From 38-11 sp927435965 (GTDB lineage: Bacteria; Bacillota; Clostridia; Tissierellales; Dethiosulfatibacteraceae), in NCBI GenBank assembly GCA_927435965.1, contig CAKMKB010000189.1, positions 1 through 10,730 on the forward strand: 10,730 nt of DNA, in the 5' to 3' direction. The notes below the pieces were generated by a model. That model was not told the origin of the DNA, did not search any database, and was given only the letters and a program-made list of their open reading frames with translations. Of the stretch, positions 1 to 6,932 are shown piece after piece. The translations under genes were made by a program, and so were the position numbers. Position 1 is the first letter of the stretch, and the number at the start of each line of letters is the position of its first letter.

Positions 1-523
1 ATCTTGTGGCATTGATGCCCACAATCCAATCAGCTTTAGCTCTGCAAAGCGCAGAATAATAGAGGTTATCATAATGGGTGCTGTCACAGAGGGCTTTGAA
101 GCCATCCTCGATGGCACTTTCCTCCATTGAGGAAATCCACAAACGTTTTACAGGTTTTTTGCAGCCAATTTTCTCATAGACTAACCTGAAGATCAGTTCG
201 CCTTCACGCCCTGCATCGGTGGCAGATGTAACAAAAGTCACATCATCTCGATTTGCCAATTCTTTTATTATTTTAACCTGCTTTTCCTTACCCCTAGAAA
301 TAACGTATTGCCAGTTTTCGGGGAGTATAGGCAAATCGGCATAATCCCACTTCGCGTAGCGTTCATCATAGGTTTCAGCAGTGGCAAGCTCCACCAGATG
401 TCCAATACACCACGATACGATATAGTTGCTACCCTCCATATATCCATCATGCCTTTTGGTTGCACCAAGAACGACAGCAATGCTCTGTGCAACAGATGGT
501 TTTTCTGTTATGACTAAGTTCAT
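1..523 (-). CDS. topB: DNA topoisomerase III, N-terminal part (cut by window edge)
   Basis: This is the first 174 codons of a type IA topoisomerase of the TopB class, which cuts and passes single DNA strands; on conjugative elements it is thought to help resolve DNA topology during transfer. The Toprim domain is visible: the N-terminal strand and acid motif (VITEKPSVAQ, Glu7) and the metal-binding motif TDAGREGEL at residues 102-110. Further family sequence follows, including RLWISSMEESAI (128-138) and RAKADWIVGINATR (161-174) at the edge. The start is ATG at 521-523 with a purine-rich ribosome site (AAAGGAAAAAAGG). The ATG shares an ATGA overlap with the preceding small ORF, so translation is probably coupled. 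The catalytic Tyr lies in the missing part. TopB-type enzymes occur at this end of Tn1549/CTn conjugation modules. The family call is very secure; its exact role in transfer is inferred. Confidence 0.95.
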   Translation of the reverse strand, partial: MNLVITEKPSVAQSIAVVLGATKRHDGYMEGSNYIVSWCIGHLVELATAETYDERYAKWDYADLPILPENWQYVISRGKEKQVKIIKELANRDDVTFVTSATDAGREGELIFRLVYEKIGCKKPVKRLWISSMEESAIEDGFKALCDSTHYDNLYYSALCRAKADWIVGINATR

Positions 524-693
524 TCGCCTTTTTTCCTTTCTTTTGGGAGGAAGATGATTCCACGATAATGCTGAGATCGGTCCTCCTTTTTAGAACACTT
601 TTCGGTGGAAGGGGAAGGGGATTTGTTATCCTGCCCAGGTTGAGGCTTTCTATTTATAGATTTTTTATTGATGCTATCAGTAAATGGACTCAC
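520..693 (-). CDS. Small 57-residue hypothetical protein, translationally coupled on both sides
   Basis: This open frame starts with GTG at 691-693 and ends with TGA at 520-522. It overlaps the stop of the upstream DUF4366 gene by four bases (GTGA) and the topB start by four bases (ATGA). An in-frame TAA directly precedes the GTG, so no earlier start is possible. A GAGG motif lies about 10 bases upstream, inside the DUF4366 gene. The product is polar and rich in Lys, Pro and Ser, with no membrane segment or signal peptide. It begins MSPFTDSINKKS and ends GIIFLPKERKKGE. I recognise no family. Exact stop/start coupling on both sides is the main argument that it is translated. Alternatively, it could be an unused leader between DUF4366 and topB; the coding bias of so short a frame cannot settle this. 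Confidence 0.6.
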   Translation of the reverse strand: MSPFTDSINKKSINRKPQPGQDNKSPSPSTEKCSKKEDRSQHYRGIIFLPKERKKGE

Positions 694-1403
694 TTAACAT
701 CATCCTCGCTTTCTAGGTCGTCTTCAGTTTCATATTCTTCCTCGGTGGCATTGGTATCATCTTCATCCTCATCTTCATCGTAATCATAATCAAGAGGGTC
801 GATATCACCTTTGGTTTTTTGCTTGTTTTTAAGCATCTTGAAAAAGTAATATGCACCACCCAAGCCGCCTACAAGAAGCGTAATGATAAGAAGTTCGCCA
901 GTGTTGCTCTTTTTCTCAGGTGCTTCTTCGACAGGCGCTGATGCTTTGCCGACACATTGGTTTAGATCGTTCGTGCAAACGGGGCAGTTACTGTTAACAT
1001 TCCCGATTTCACATTTCTCGCTACATGTACACACCTTGGGTGGCTCAGTCTTTTTATCATCGTCTTCGATCAGTGCCAATAAATCGGCTTCATCTACAAG
1101 GTTTAGAAAATAGACGTTTTCTTTATCTCCTGAACGGTCAATGACTAAGTAAAAGTAGTTGCCGTTTTTGGATTGGAGTGTCACAAACTGTTTTTCGGTG
1201 GATTCTTCCACCTTGATATCGTCCACGAGAGTCAGGTTTCCTTCAGGTGTTAAAGGCATGGTAACTGGAATAGGTGTTTCGGGTGCTTTTGGTGTTTCAT
1301 CGATGTTCTCACCACTTCCTGCAAAAGTAGCGACGGGAAATATAATGATGCTCATTACTAACGTCAGCAGCACGGTAAAAAGCCTTGTTCTAATTTTATT
1401 CAT
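690..1403 (-). CDS. DUF4366 (CD1107-type) mobile-element membrane protein
   Basis: This is a 237-residue membrane-anchored protein of the family found next to the CHAP hydrolase in Tn1549/CTn-like elements; its function is unknown. It has an N-terminal signal peptide (hydrophobic about 8-24, likely cleavage after AFA at 26-28) and an extracytoplasmic domain containing FYLVIDRSGDKENVYFLNLVD (about 84-104 region). A cysteine cluster follows (C125, C127, C131, C140, C143, C150), then a membrane segment (about 170-189). The C-terminal tail (about 200-237) is extremely acidic. The tail is encoded by GAT/GAG-type triplet repeats around 757-791. ATG at 1401-1403 is preferred because AGGAGG (1413-1418) lies 9 bases upstream; a TTG two codons earlier is only 3 bases from it. 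The start overlaps the DUF4315 stop by 8 bases. The positive-inside rule puts the acidic tail in the cytoplasm. Confidence 0.88.
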   Translation of the reverse strand: MNKIRTRLFTVLLTLVMSIIIFPVATFAGSGENIDETPKAPETPIPVTMPLTPEGNLTLVDDIKVEESTEKQFVTLQSKNGNYFYLVIDRSGDKENVYFLNLVDEADLLALIEDDDKKTEPPKVCTCSEKCEIGNVNSNCPVCTNDLNQCVGKASAPVEEAPEKKSNTGELLIITLLVGGLGGAYYFFKMLKNKQKTKGDIDPLDYDYDEDEDEDDTNATEEEYETEDDLESEDDVK

Positions 1404-1641
1404 GGTCAATATCCTCCTGTGTTGCGGGCATTAAAATAGGCGCATCGGTTTTCTCTCGATACGCCTTTAAGAATGTGGAAAGCTCGCTAGTATTCATCTT
1501 CATACTGCGGACAAGCTCTACAATTTCAGTATTCTCGATTTCAGTTTTTTGATGTTCCAGTTCACGAAGCTTCGTCTGCTGCTCGGATATTTTTTGTTTA
1601 GTCTTTTCGATCTCCTTTTGGAGTTTAGTAAGCTTGTTCAT
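1396..1641 (-). CDS. DUF4315 small coiled-coil protein of the conjugation operon
   Basis: This 81-residue soluble protein matches the DUF4315 type regularly encoded between the CHAP hydrolase and DUF4366 in these elements. Residues 1-42 are a charged heptad-like helix (LTKLQKEIEKTKQKISEQQTKLRELEHQK), predicted to form a coiled coil. A short second part follows (EIVELVRSMKMNTSELSTFLKAY). It has no signal peptide or membrane segment. The ATG at 1639-1641 has a good ribosome site (AAAGGAG), which directly follows the TGA of the upstream CHAP gene. Its TAA overlaps the DUF4366 start by 8 bases. The operon position suggests an accessory or scaffold part of the secretion apparatus, but no biochemical function is known to me. 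Confidence 0.85.
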   Translation of the reverse strand: MNKLTKLQKEIEKTKQKISEQQTKLRELEHQKTEIENTEIVELVRSMKMNTSELSTFLKAYREKTDAPILMPATQEDIDHE

Positions 1642-1654
1642 TGGTGATCTCCTT

Positions 1655-3451
1655 TCAATTCATTAATCCATATCCCATAATGACAGTGCTGTTTAGGTCG
1701 TAATCCCTGATACGGCAGGAATCGCTGCTGTTGCCTTCAACAGTATAAACGCGCTCGCCGTCTGTACCGATGACAATGCCTACATGGTCTGCGCTACCAT
1801 CACTTTCCCAATCGAAGAAAATGACATCGCCGGGAGCTAGGTCCTTGTAATTGCCATTTGCCCACTGTCCGTGGTCACGAAACCAAGGAACACCTTGAGA
1901 ATTGCAGGCGGCAAACTTCGGTTCACTATATCCAGATTGATTTAAACACCACGATACAAAGCATGCGCACCATTCTACACGGCTATTGAAGCCATACCAT
2001 GACCAATAGGGTTGGCCACCTACGTTTCCGACCTGCTCCTTTGCAATGTTCACAGTATTTTGATTGCCTGCCCGTGTGCCGTTTTCAAACCTTACACCGC
2101 TTAAATCAGTAGAAGGAGCAGAATTGTTCGTGCCGCCTCCAAATATAAAAGGCTTGTTGCCTCGTGTTTCAAGATAGACACTGTACATTTCAAGCTGTTC
2201 GTTGTTCAGCTGTCTATTTGCGATGGAAGTGACGGTGAAATTATCAAGCTTCACATTTAAAATGTAGTAATCATAAGGGACTTCAACGGTATAGGTATCT
2301 CTGTGCCGATTTCCTTCCGCATCCGTCCAGGTGTCCGTCCTTGTTTCTGTGCGATAACGCACCTCCACAACTGGAGTTAGAGTCAGCTTATACTGGGAAT
2401 CAAAGACACGCTGCAATTCACTTTGTGCCTCGTTGGGCGTGTAGGTTTGGAGCAGTGCTGTTAAGTAGGCTGCAAGCTCATGGGGATTATGCCCGATGGT
2501 ATCAAGATCATAGCGATACTCATCATAATCTGGATACTCGTTTTCAATGTTGTCGATCCGCTGTTGAAGGGCATCTTCTAGGGCCGTGTAGTTGTTGTCG
2601 GTTGCAACAATATCCGCATCTTCAGAAGTGTAGGAAGTACCTATAATGCTGTTTAAGCCACCCTGAAGCATGAGTTGACAGGAGGAAACCGTACTCATTA
2701 TTACAATGATTACAGCAGCAATGGTAAGCAGCATTAATACCATTTTCCGGTGACTGACAACATACTGAATAAGTCTATCTGCAGTTTCTGCTACAGTTGT
2801 AGCCGCCTTTTTAGTATGAGTAGCTGTTTGCTGTGTGGTTTTTGCTCCTTTGCCGTACCTTGCAGCGAGATATTCCTTTTTAATCCTTTGTTTTTGTTGC
2901 CACCTTGAAAGCGGGTTTGAGGAAAGCTGAGGACTATCTTTCAAATTCTTATGATAAAGGTAGTTAATCTCGGCTTTTACTGTGTTTTTTTCTGCTGTTG
3001 AAAGCTGTAGGTAAGGCTTGAGCTTATGACTGCGATAAGCACTGCTTAAACGCCTAGTTACAAATTCAGCACCTTCCTCTGTTTTATGTGCTGCTTCTAC
3101 GCCTACATTGTCCTGCTCGCTTTTTCGTATTTCTTTATGGATTTGAGTATTCAGCTCTTTTTGAGGAACGGACTTGATGCCTTGGGCAAGCTTGGAAGGT
3201 GGCTTTGGTTTATCAATTTCTTCAAAGTGTAAACGCACCTTGCGTTTGCCTGTGCTGGTATCTTGGGTGCGTTCTGTAACAAGTGTTTTCTTTTTTGGTA
3301 TTTTTGCATGGGCTTTTTCTAGTTTATCAGCAGCTTTCTCTGCTTTTTTTAGGGACTTTTCGAGGGCTGGATCAGCACGCTCTTCTTCTGAAAAGGCAAG
3401 GCGAGATACTTTTCCAGCAGGCCTGAAAGGTTTTTGTTGCTTTTTGCTCAA
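1655..3451 (-). CDS. Membrane-anchored CHAP-domain peptidoglycan hydrolase (VirB1-like role)
   Basis: This 598-residue bitopic protein probably opens the cell wall locally so the conjugation channel can pass. The N-terminal part (about 1-235) is highly basic, lacks a signal peptide and should be cytoplasmic. One strong membrane segment follows (about 237-258), then an extracellular stalk with a Tyr/Asp-rich stretch (about 283-320) and a middle region (about 322-430). The C-terminal CHAP domain spans about 465-598. Catalytic candidates are Cys495 in EWCACFVSWC, His556 in SADHVGIVIG, and Glu572 or Asn574 in VEGNSSD. The start is TTG at 3449-3451, chosen because AAGGAGG lies 8 bases upstream and no ATG is nearby. 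Downstream, the TGA abuts the DUF4315 ribosome site. CHAP enzymes cleave as amidases or endopeptidases; which applies here cannot be read from the sequence. Confidence 0.93.
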   Translation of the reverse strand: MSKKQQKPFRPAGKVSRLAFSEEERADPALEKSLKKAEKAADKLEKAHAKIPKKKTLVTERTQDTSTGKRKVRLHFEEIDKPKPPSKLAQGIKSVPQKELNTQIHKEIRKSEQDNVGVEAAHKTEEGAEFVTRRLSSAYRSHKLKPYLQLSTAEKNTVKAEINYLYHKNLKDSPQLSSNPLSRWQQKQRIKKEYLAARYGKGAKTTQQTATHTKKAATTVAETADRLIQYVVSHRKMVLMLLTIAAVIIVIMSTVSSCQLMLQGGLNSIIGTSYTSEDADIVATDNNYTALEDALQQRIDNIENEYPDYDEYRYDLDTIGHNPHELAAYLTALLQTYTPNEAQSELQRVFDSQYKLTLTPVVEVRYRTETRTDTWTDAEGNRHRDTYTVEVPYDYYILNVKLDNFTVTSIANRQLNNEQLEMYSVYLETRGNKPFIFGGGTNNSAPSTDLSGVRFENGTRAGNQNTVNIAKEQVGNVGGQPYWSWYGFNSRVEWCACFVSWCLNQSGYSEPKFAACNSQGVPWFRDHGQWANGNYKDLAPGDVIFFDWESDGSADHVGIVIGTDGERVYTVEGNSSDSCRIRDYDLNSTVIMGYGLMN

Positions 3452-3458
3452 ATAATAA

Positions 3459-3466
3459 TCCTCCTT
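3459..3466 (-). promoter_or_regulatory. Ribosome binding site deciding the TTG start of the CHAP gene
   Basis: AAGGAGGA on the minus strand, 8 bases before TTG at 3449-3451. No in-frame ATG exists near this site, so the TTG is the credible start. Confidence 0.8.
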
Positions 3467-3472
3467 CCACGT

Positions 3473-3504
3473 AAAAAGCCGCCTGTATTTCTACAAGCGG
3501 CTTT
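3473..3504 (-). terminator. Rho-independent terminator-like hairpin between dinD and the CHAP gene
   Basis: Bases 3475-3482 (AAAGCCGC) pair with 3497-3504 (GCGGCTTT). An inner TGTA/TACA stem (3484-3487 with 3492-3495) closes a 4-base loop after one mismatch. On the minus strand the stem runs directly into five T residues (3473-3477); on the plus strand no T run follows, so the signal is directed with the operon. It lies after dinD and only about 20 bases before the CHAP start, so downstream genes would need read-through or an unseen promoter. It could also act as an attenuator or as a 3'-end processing hairpin. Confidence 0.72.
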
Positions 3505-3528
3505 CGAAAATCAAATTTTTCTATATTG

Positions 3529-3554
3529 CGATTTTGCTGAGGTCAGCAAAATCG
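3529..3554. repeat. Perfect 26-base palindrome (12 + 2 + 12)
   Basis: CGATTTTGCTGA (3529-3540), a GG centre, then its exact reverse complement (3543-3554). It begins 10 bases downstream of the dinD stop. No T run follows on either strand, so it is not a typical terminator. Symmetry of this kind suits a dimeric DNA-binding protein or a site-specific recombinase core, or it could be a transcript-stabilising hairpin. Confidence 0.8.
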
Positions 3555-3564
3555 TAAGAATGCT

Positions 3565-4419
3565 CTATTCATCAAGCATAGGCGGTTCCTTTTTCTCTTT
3601 CAGTTTTTTAAGCTGTTCCTTGCCAATTTCAGCAATGCTCTTTTCGGGAGTTGGTAGATCCTCTGGCATTGTACCATTATTTTTTATGATTGCTTCACGG
3701 ACAGTTTGTCCGACTTGGTAATGAATGCCGCTTGCTGGTTCCAGCCCTTGCGGTTGTTCACGTCGGAGCTTTGCCTCGGTCTGTGTAATGCGGAACAGAT
3801 TTGCACCTAGTTCTTCACTGCCCATATGGTCAAGAATTTTATCGCTTTTTTTGAGATTTTTCCGTCTGTGAATATCTGCGGCGGTTAGTCCGCCATATAA
3901 TCCCATGTAGCCTGCATTTTGAAACTGAGCGTATTCTAATTGGTCTGTGATACCAGCTTTATGTGCTGCTTCTACTAACATTGCATTCCAACTTGTGACC
4001 TCGCCACGGATAACAAGACGCTTATTATCCTCATCAAGCTCATTGAATCTATCGGCTATTTCTTGTCGGCGGGTCTGGATAGCAAAGTAGGTTTGACCAA
4101 GGGCGATAGGCTCTTTGCGTGGATCACCATTCTGAACAATCAAATAACAGGCATAGCGTGAAAGCTCAAAATCATTTATCGGTTTTGATGTTGCGCCTGC
4201 CTCCACGATTTTGCTAACCTCGACAAAATGGTCTGCGCATTCAAAACCGCTGTTTTGACAGGACAACATCGCCTTATCGATGACCTTTGTGAAATTTCGC
4301 CATTGGGTGTAATCAAGGACACTGGAAAGTTCACGGGCATACCAAAACTCAACGCCGTTTTCATCAGCGTGCTTTATATCTTCAAATTGCTTATATTCTG
4401 CTGCTATAAGTGTTGCCAT
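3565..4419 (-). CDS. dinD: DNA damage-inducible protein D (DinD)
   Basis: The 284-residue product matches DinD along its whole length. Characteristic stretches are NGVEFWYARELSSVLDY (21-37), FELSRYACYLIVQNGDPRKE (84-103), QTYFAIQTRRQE (109-120), YAQFQNAGYMGLYGGL (163-178), the LKKSDKILDHMG segment (189-200), LGANLFRITQTEAKLRRE (204-221) and GTMPEDLPTPEKSI (249-262). E. coli DinD belongs to the SOS regulon and is reported to modulate RecA filaments; a similar role during entry of single-stranded ICE DNA is inference. ATG at 4417-4419 is chosen because AGGTGG lies 8 bases upstream; a GTG four codons earlier (4429-4431) would lie inside this ribosome site. The gene has its own promoter and sits between hairpins, unlike its co-directional neighbours, so it looks like an inserted unit. 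I see no LexA/DinR box (GAAC-N4-GTTC) in its promoter. Confidence 0.88.
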   Translation of the reverse strand: MATLIAAEYKQFEDIKHADENGVEFWYARELSSVLDYTQWRNFTKVIDKAMLSCQNSGFECADHFVEVSKIVEAGATSKPINDFELSRYACYLIVQNGDPRKEPIALGQTYFAIQTRRQEIADRFNELDEDNKRLVIRGEVTSWNAMLVEAAHKAGITDQLEYAQFQNAGYMGLYGGLTAADIHRRKNLKKSDKILDHMGSEELGANLFRITQTEAKLRREQPQGLEPASGIHYQVGQTVREAIIKNNGTMPEDLPTPEKSIAEIGKEQLKKLKEKKEPPMLDE

Positions 4420-4440
4420 TTTTCTCACCACCTCTCGTTC

Positions 4441-4468
4441 ATTGTATCATTTTTTACCATATTGTGAA
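4441..4468 (-). promoter_or_regulatory. Sigma-A-type promoter of dinD
   Basis: On the minus strand the -35 box is TTCACA (4463-4468, 5 of 6 consensus) and the -10 box is TACAAT (4441-4446, 5 of 6), with a 16-base spacer and an extended TG motif in front of the -10 box. Transcription would begin about 10-15 bases before the dinD start, giving a very short leader. This lets dinD be expressed separately from the transfer operon. Confidence 0.65.
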
Positions 4469-4494
4469 ATGAAAAGTGAGTCTTTTGAATATCG

Positions 4495-4519
4495 ACAGGG
4501 GGATAGATTGTCCCCCTGT
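4495..4519. repeat. GC-rich hairpin between virB4 and the dinD promoter
   Basis: ACAGGGGGA (4495-4503) pairs perfectly with TCCCCCTGT (4511-4519) around a 7-base loop. It starts 10 bases after the virB4 stop codon in transcription order. Neither strand has a following T tract, so intrinsic termination is uncertain; it may end or protect the 3' side of the virB4 transcript, or serve as a factor-dependent terminator. Confidence 0.65.
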
Positions 4520-4529
4520 TGCCCATCAC

Positions 4530-6932
4530 CTAAGTTTTTTCTGTTTCATTCGGCTTTGTCGTCATTATGCGATACAGCTCAGTATCCTTCGGGAACTTAT
4601 CGGCAAAGGGTAGAATCACATTTCCATAGAAGAGAAGCCCTTCGCCCTCACCGGAGTGGGTCACATATGAAAGCTGGTGAGGAGAGATATTGAGCTGCTT
4701 TGCTAAGATTTGACGGTCGCCTGATGCCTGATTGAGCATATACACAAAGTCAGAGTTTTCAAAGATGTTCTCCACCTCACGAGAGGAAAGAAGGTCTTTG
4801 ACATTTTGTGTGATTCCTGTGGGAATGCCGCCCCATTTTCTAAAGCGTTTCCAGATTTCCACTGAATAGGCGGCAGTCTGTTCTTCTTTTAAAAGAAGGT
4901 GAAACTCATCCATATAGTAACGGGTGGATCGTTTTTCTGAACGATTGACCGTTACTCTGTTCCAAACCTGATCCTGTACCACGAGCATACCCAGCTTTTT
5001 TAGTTGTTTACCAAGCTCTTTAATATCAAAGCAGACAAGTCGATTATTAATATCCACATTGGTACGGTGGTTGAATACATTGAGGGAGCCTGTAACATAG
5101 ATTTCAAGAGCAGCCATGATATGATGTGCTTCTTTTTCGTCCTGTTCCTTAAGGGCATTGTACAAGTCTTCAAGAATTGGCATCTTCTCTGGTACAGGAT
5201 TAGACAGATAATCAGCGTAGATAAGACGGACACAGCGGTCGATGATACTTTTCTCTACAGGCATAAGACCTTCTTTTCCACCCACAATCAACTCGCACAG
5301 GGAGAGGATGAAGTCAGATTTCAAGGAAAGCGGACTATCGTCCTCGCTGTAATTCAAGTTGATATCCATCGGATTGACAAAGTCGGTGCTTGTGGGCGAA
5401 ATTTTTACAACTTGGCCATTGAGACGATTAACGAGAGGATAATACTCTGCCTCCGGATCGCAAATGATAATGTCATCTGTAGTAATGAGAAATATGTTGG
5501 TAATCTCACGTTTTGCAGAAAAGCTTTTTCCGCTGCCAGGAGTTCCTAAAATCAAACCGTTTGGATTTTTGAGCTTTTTGCGATCTACCATGATGAGGTT
5601 ATTGGAAAGGGCATTCAGGCCATAATAAAGCGCCTCACCGCTTGATTGGAAAAGCTCCTGTGTTGTAAAGGGAACGAATATCGCAGTTGCTGAGGTGGTT
5701 AAGCTCCGCTGAATCACCGTTTGATTATAACCAAGTGGGAGAGAGGACATAAGGCCCTGCTCTTGCTGGTAATCAAGTCTGACCAGTGTGCAGTTGTGTT
5801 TCTGTGCGATGCCGGATGCCTGAAATACTGTATTTTCAAGGTGTTGTTTTGTATCTGCGGTATTTAGTATAAGAAAGGTCACAAGAAACATTCGTTCATT
5901 TCGGCTTTGTAAATCCGCTAGGAGTTTTTTTGCCTCACCTCCGTAAGTGGCAAGATCTGAGGGGATAATATCCATGTCATAGCCACTTCGGACAGCTTTT
6001 TTCTGTTCTTCAATCTTCATCTTATCCAAATCGGTGATCTTACGTTTGATTGTTTTAATTGCTTTGGTCTGATCGACTGATTGAATGTGCATGGTCACAA
6101 GGAGATTGCTTTCAATGTCGAGAAAGTCTGCTAAAATGCGGTCATTCAGTTCAGGCGCAAGGATCTGTAGAAAGGATACAGCACCAAATTTGCCACCGGT
6201 CTTAAATACTCTGCCTTCCCGAAACTCAAAAGATGAGGGTGCAATGAAATCCTTTACCGATAGTCCAGATGGGACAAGCCACTTCCAGTCAAAGTGAAAT
6301 GGCTCGTTGCCATCCATTCGCAGGATGTTGTGAAAGAGCTTGAGTCTTTCCTTGCCGTCAAGGGAGTCTACCTTTGCGCCAAGTCGCTTAAAGCCGTTCC
6401 ATAGATCATTTTCTATTCGCTCAAGCCTTGGTTTTGCAATTTTAATGTTTTCAGCTTCTATGCCAAAGGTAAGATACTTGGTTTTCATTAAACCGTTATT
6501 CCCCTTAGATAGCTGATTAAAAAGCATTTCTGTGTACTCGCTTCGGATGCTATCAAAGTCATCCTGCTGTGGATTGATCGAGATACTGCTTTCATAGTCA
6601 TTTGCGTTTGCGGTCATATTGAGGAATGAAAGCTGAAAGTAAATGGAACTATCAAAGTAATTGAGAAAATCGCACCAGCTCTCAAAAATAGCGGTTTTAT
6701 CCTCGTTTTGAGCAAGTTGATAGTTGATATCGTGAAAGCGAATAGTCTTGGTGTAGAGATTATCCGTAACACGACAGATGCCATCAGGGTACATTTTTTG
6801 AAAGGGGATTGTATCTTGTGCGCTTTTCTCTTTTTTATTATTCTTGTTTTTTGCCATTAAAATGGCAGCGTTAATTTTCTGTCGTTCTGCCTTTGTTAGC
6901 TTTGGACGAGATTGATTTTCTGCCTTCGACAA
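4530..6932 (-). CDS. virB4: VirB4-like conjugal transfer ATPase
   Basis: This 800-residue cytoplasmic, membrane-associated ATPase drives assembly of and substrate movement through the type IV secretion channel. The Walker A motif is GTPGSGKS (463-470), Walker B is YYMDEF (672-677), and GITQN (706-710) matches the conserved glutamine motif of VirB4/TraG-type ATPases. The N-terminal half (about 40-440) is the usual VirB4 N domain, here without a membrane segment. Length is normal for the family. The start is TTG at 6930-6932: AAGGAGGT (6941-6948) lies 8 bases upstream, whereas the first in-frame ATG (codon 26) has no ribosome site. This start makes the gene overlap the PrgI gene by 62 bases in another frame. 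The symbol denotes family membership. Confidence 0.95.
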   Translation of the reverse strand: MSKAENQSRPKLTKAERQKINAAILMAKNKNNKKEKSAQDTIPFQKMYPDGICRVTDNLYTKTIRFHDINYQLAQNEDKTAIFESWCDFLNYFDSSIYFQLSFLNMTANANDYESSISINPQQDDFDSIRSEYTEMLFNQLSKGNNGLMKTKYLTFGIEAENIKIAKPRLERIENDLWNGFKRLGAKVDSLDGKERLKLFHNILRMDGNEPFHFDWKWLVPSGLSVKDFIAPSSFEFREGRVFKTGGKFGAVSFLQILAPELNDRILADFLDIESNLLVTMHIQSVDQTKAIKTIKRKITDLDKMKIEEQKKAVRSGYDMDIIPSDLATYGGEAKKLLADLQSRNERMFLVTFLILNTADTKQHLENTVFQASGIAQKHNCTLVRLDYQQEQGLMSSLPLGYNQTVIQRSLTTSATAIFVPFTTQELFQSSGEALYYGLNALSNNLIMVDRKKLKNPNGLILGTPGSGKSFSAKREITNIFLITTDDIIICDPEAEYYPLVNRLNGQVVKISPTSTDFVNPMDINLNYSEDDSPLSLKSDFILSLCELIVGGKEGLMPVEKSIIDRCVRLIYADYLSNPVPEKMPILEDLYNALKEQDEKEAHHIMAALEIYVTGSLNVFNHRTNVDINNRLVCFDIKELGKQLKKLGMLVVQDQVWNRVTVNRSEKRSTRYYMDEFHLLLKEEQTAAYSVEIWKRFRKWGGIPTGITQNVKDLLSSREVENIFENSDFVYMLNQASGDRQILAKQLNISPHQLSYVTHSGEGEGLLFYGNVILPFADKFPKDTELYRIMTTKPNETEKT

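Noticed and set aside
581..590. Perfect minus-strand Shine-Dalgarno-like AAAAGGAGGA inside the small ORF
   Set aside because: No ATG, GTG or TTG follows at a workable distance; the next candidate GTG is about 18 bases away. The sequence simply encodes Lys-Lys-Glu-Asp in the small ORF.
2341..2646. 101-codon open frame on the plus strand
   Set aside because: It is antisense to the CHAP gene and shows no family features.
4432..4494. Possible LexA/DinR box for SOS control of dinD
   Set aside because: GAAC occurs once near the promoter, but no correctly spaced GTTC partner is present.
5004..5549. 181-codon open frame on the plus strand
   Set aside because: It lies wholly within virB4 on the other strand, whose frame has clear Walker motifs; the plus frame shows no recognisable domain.
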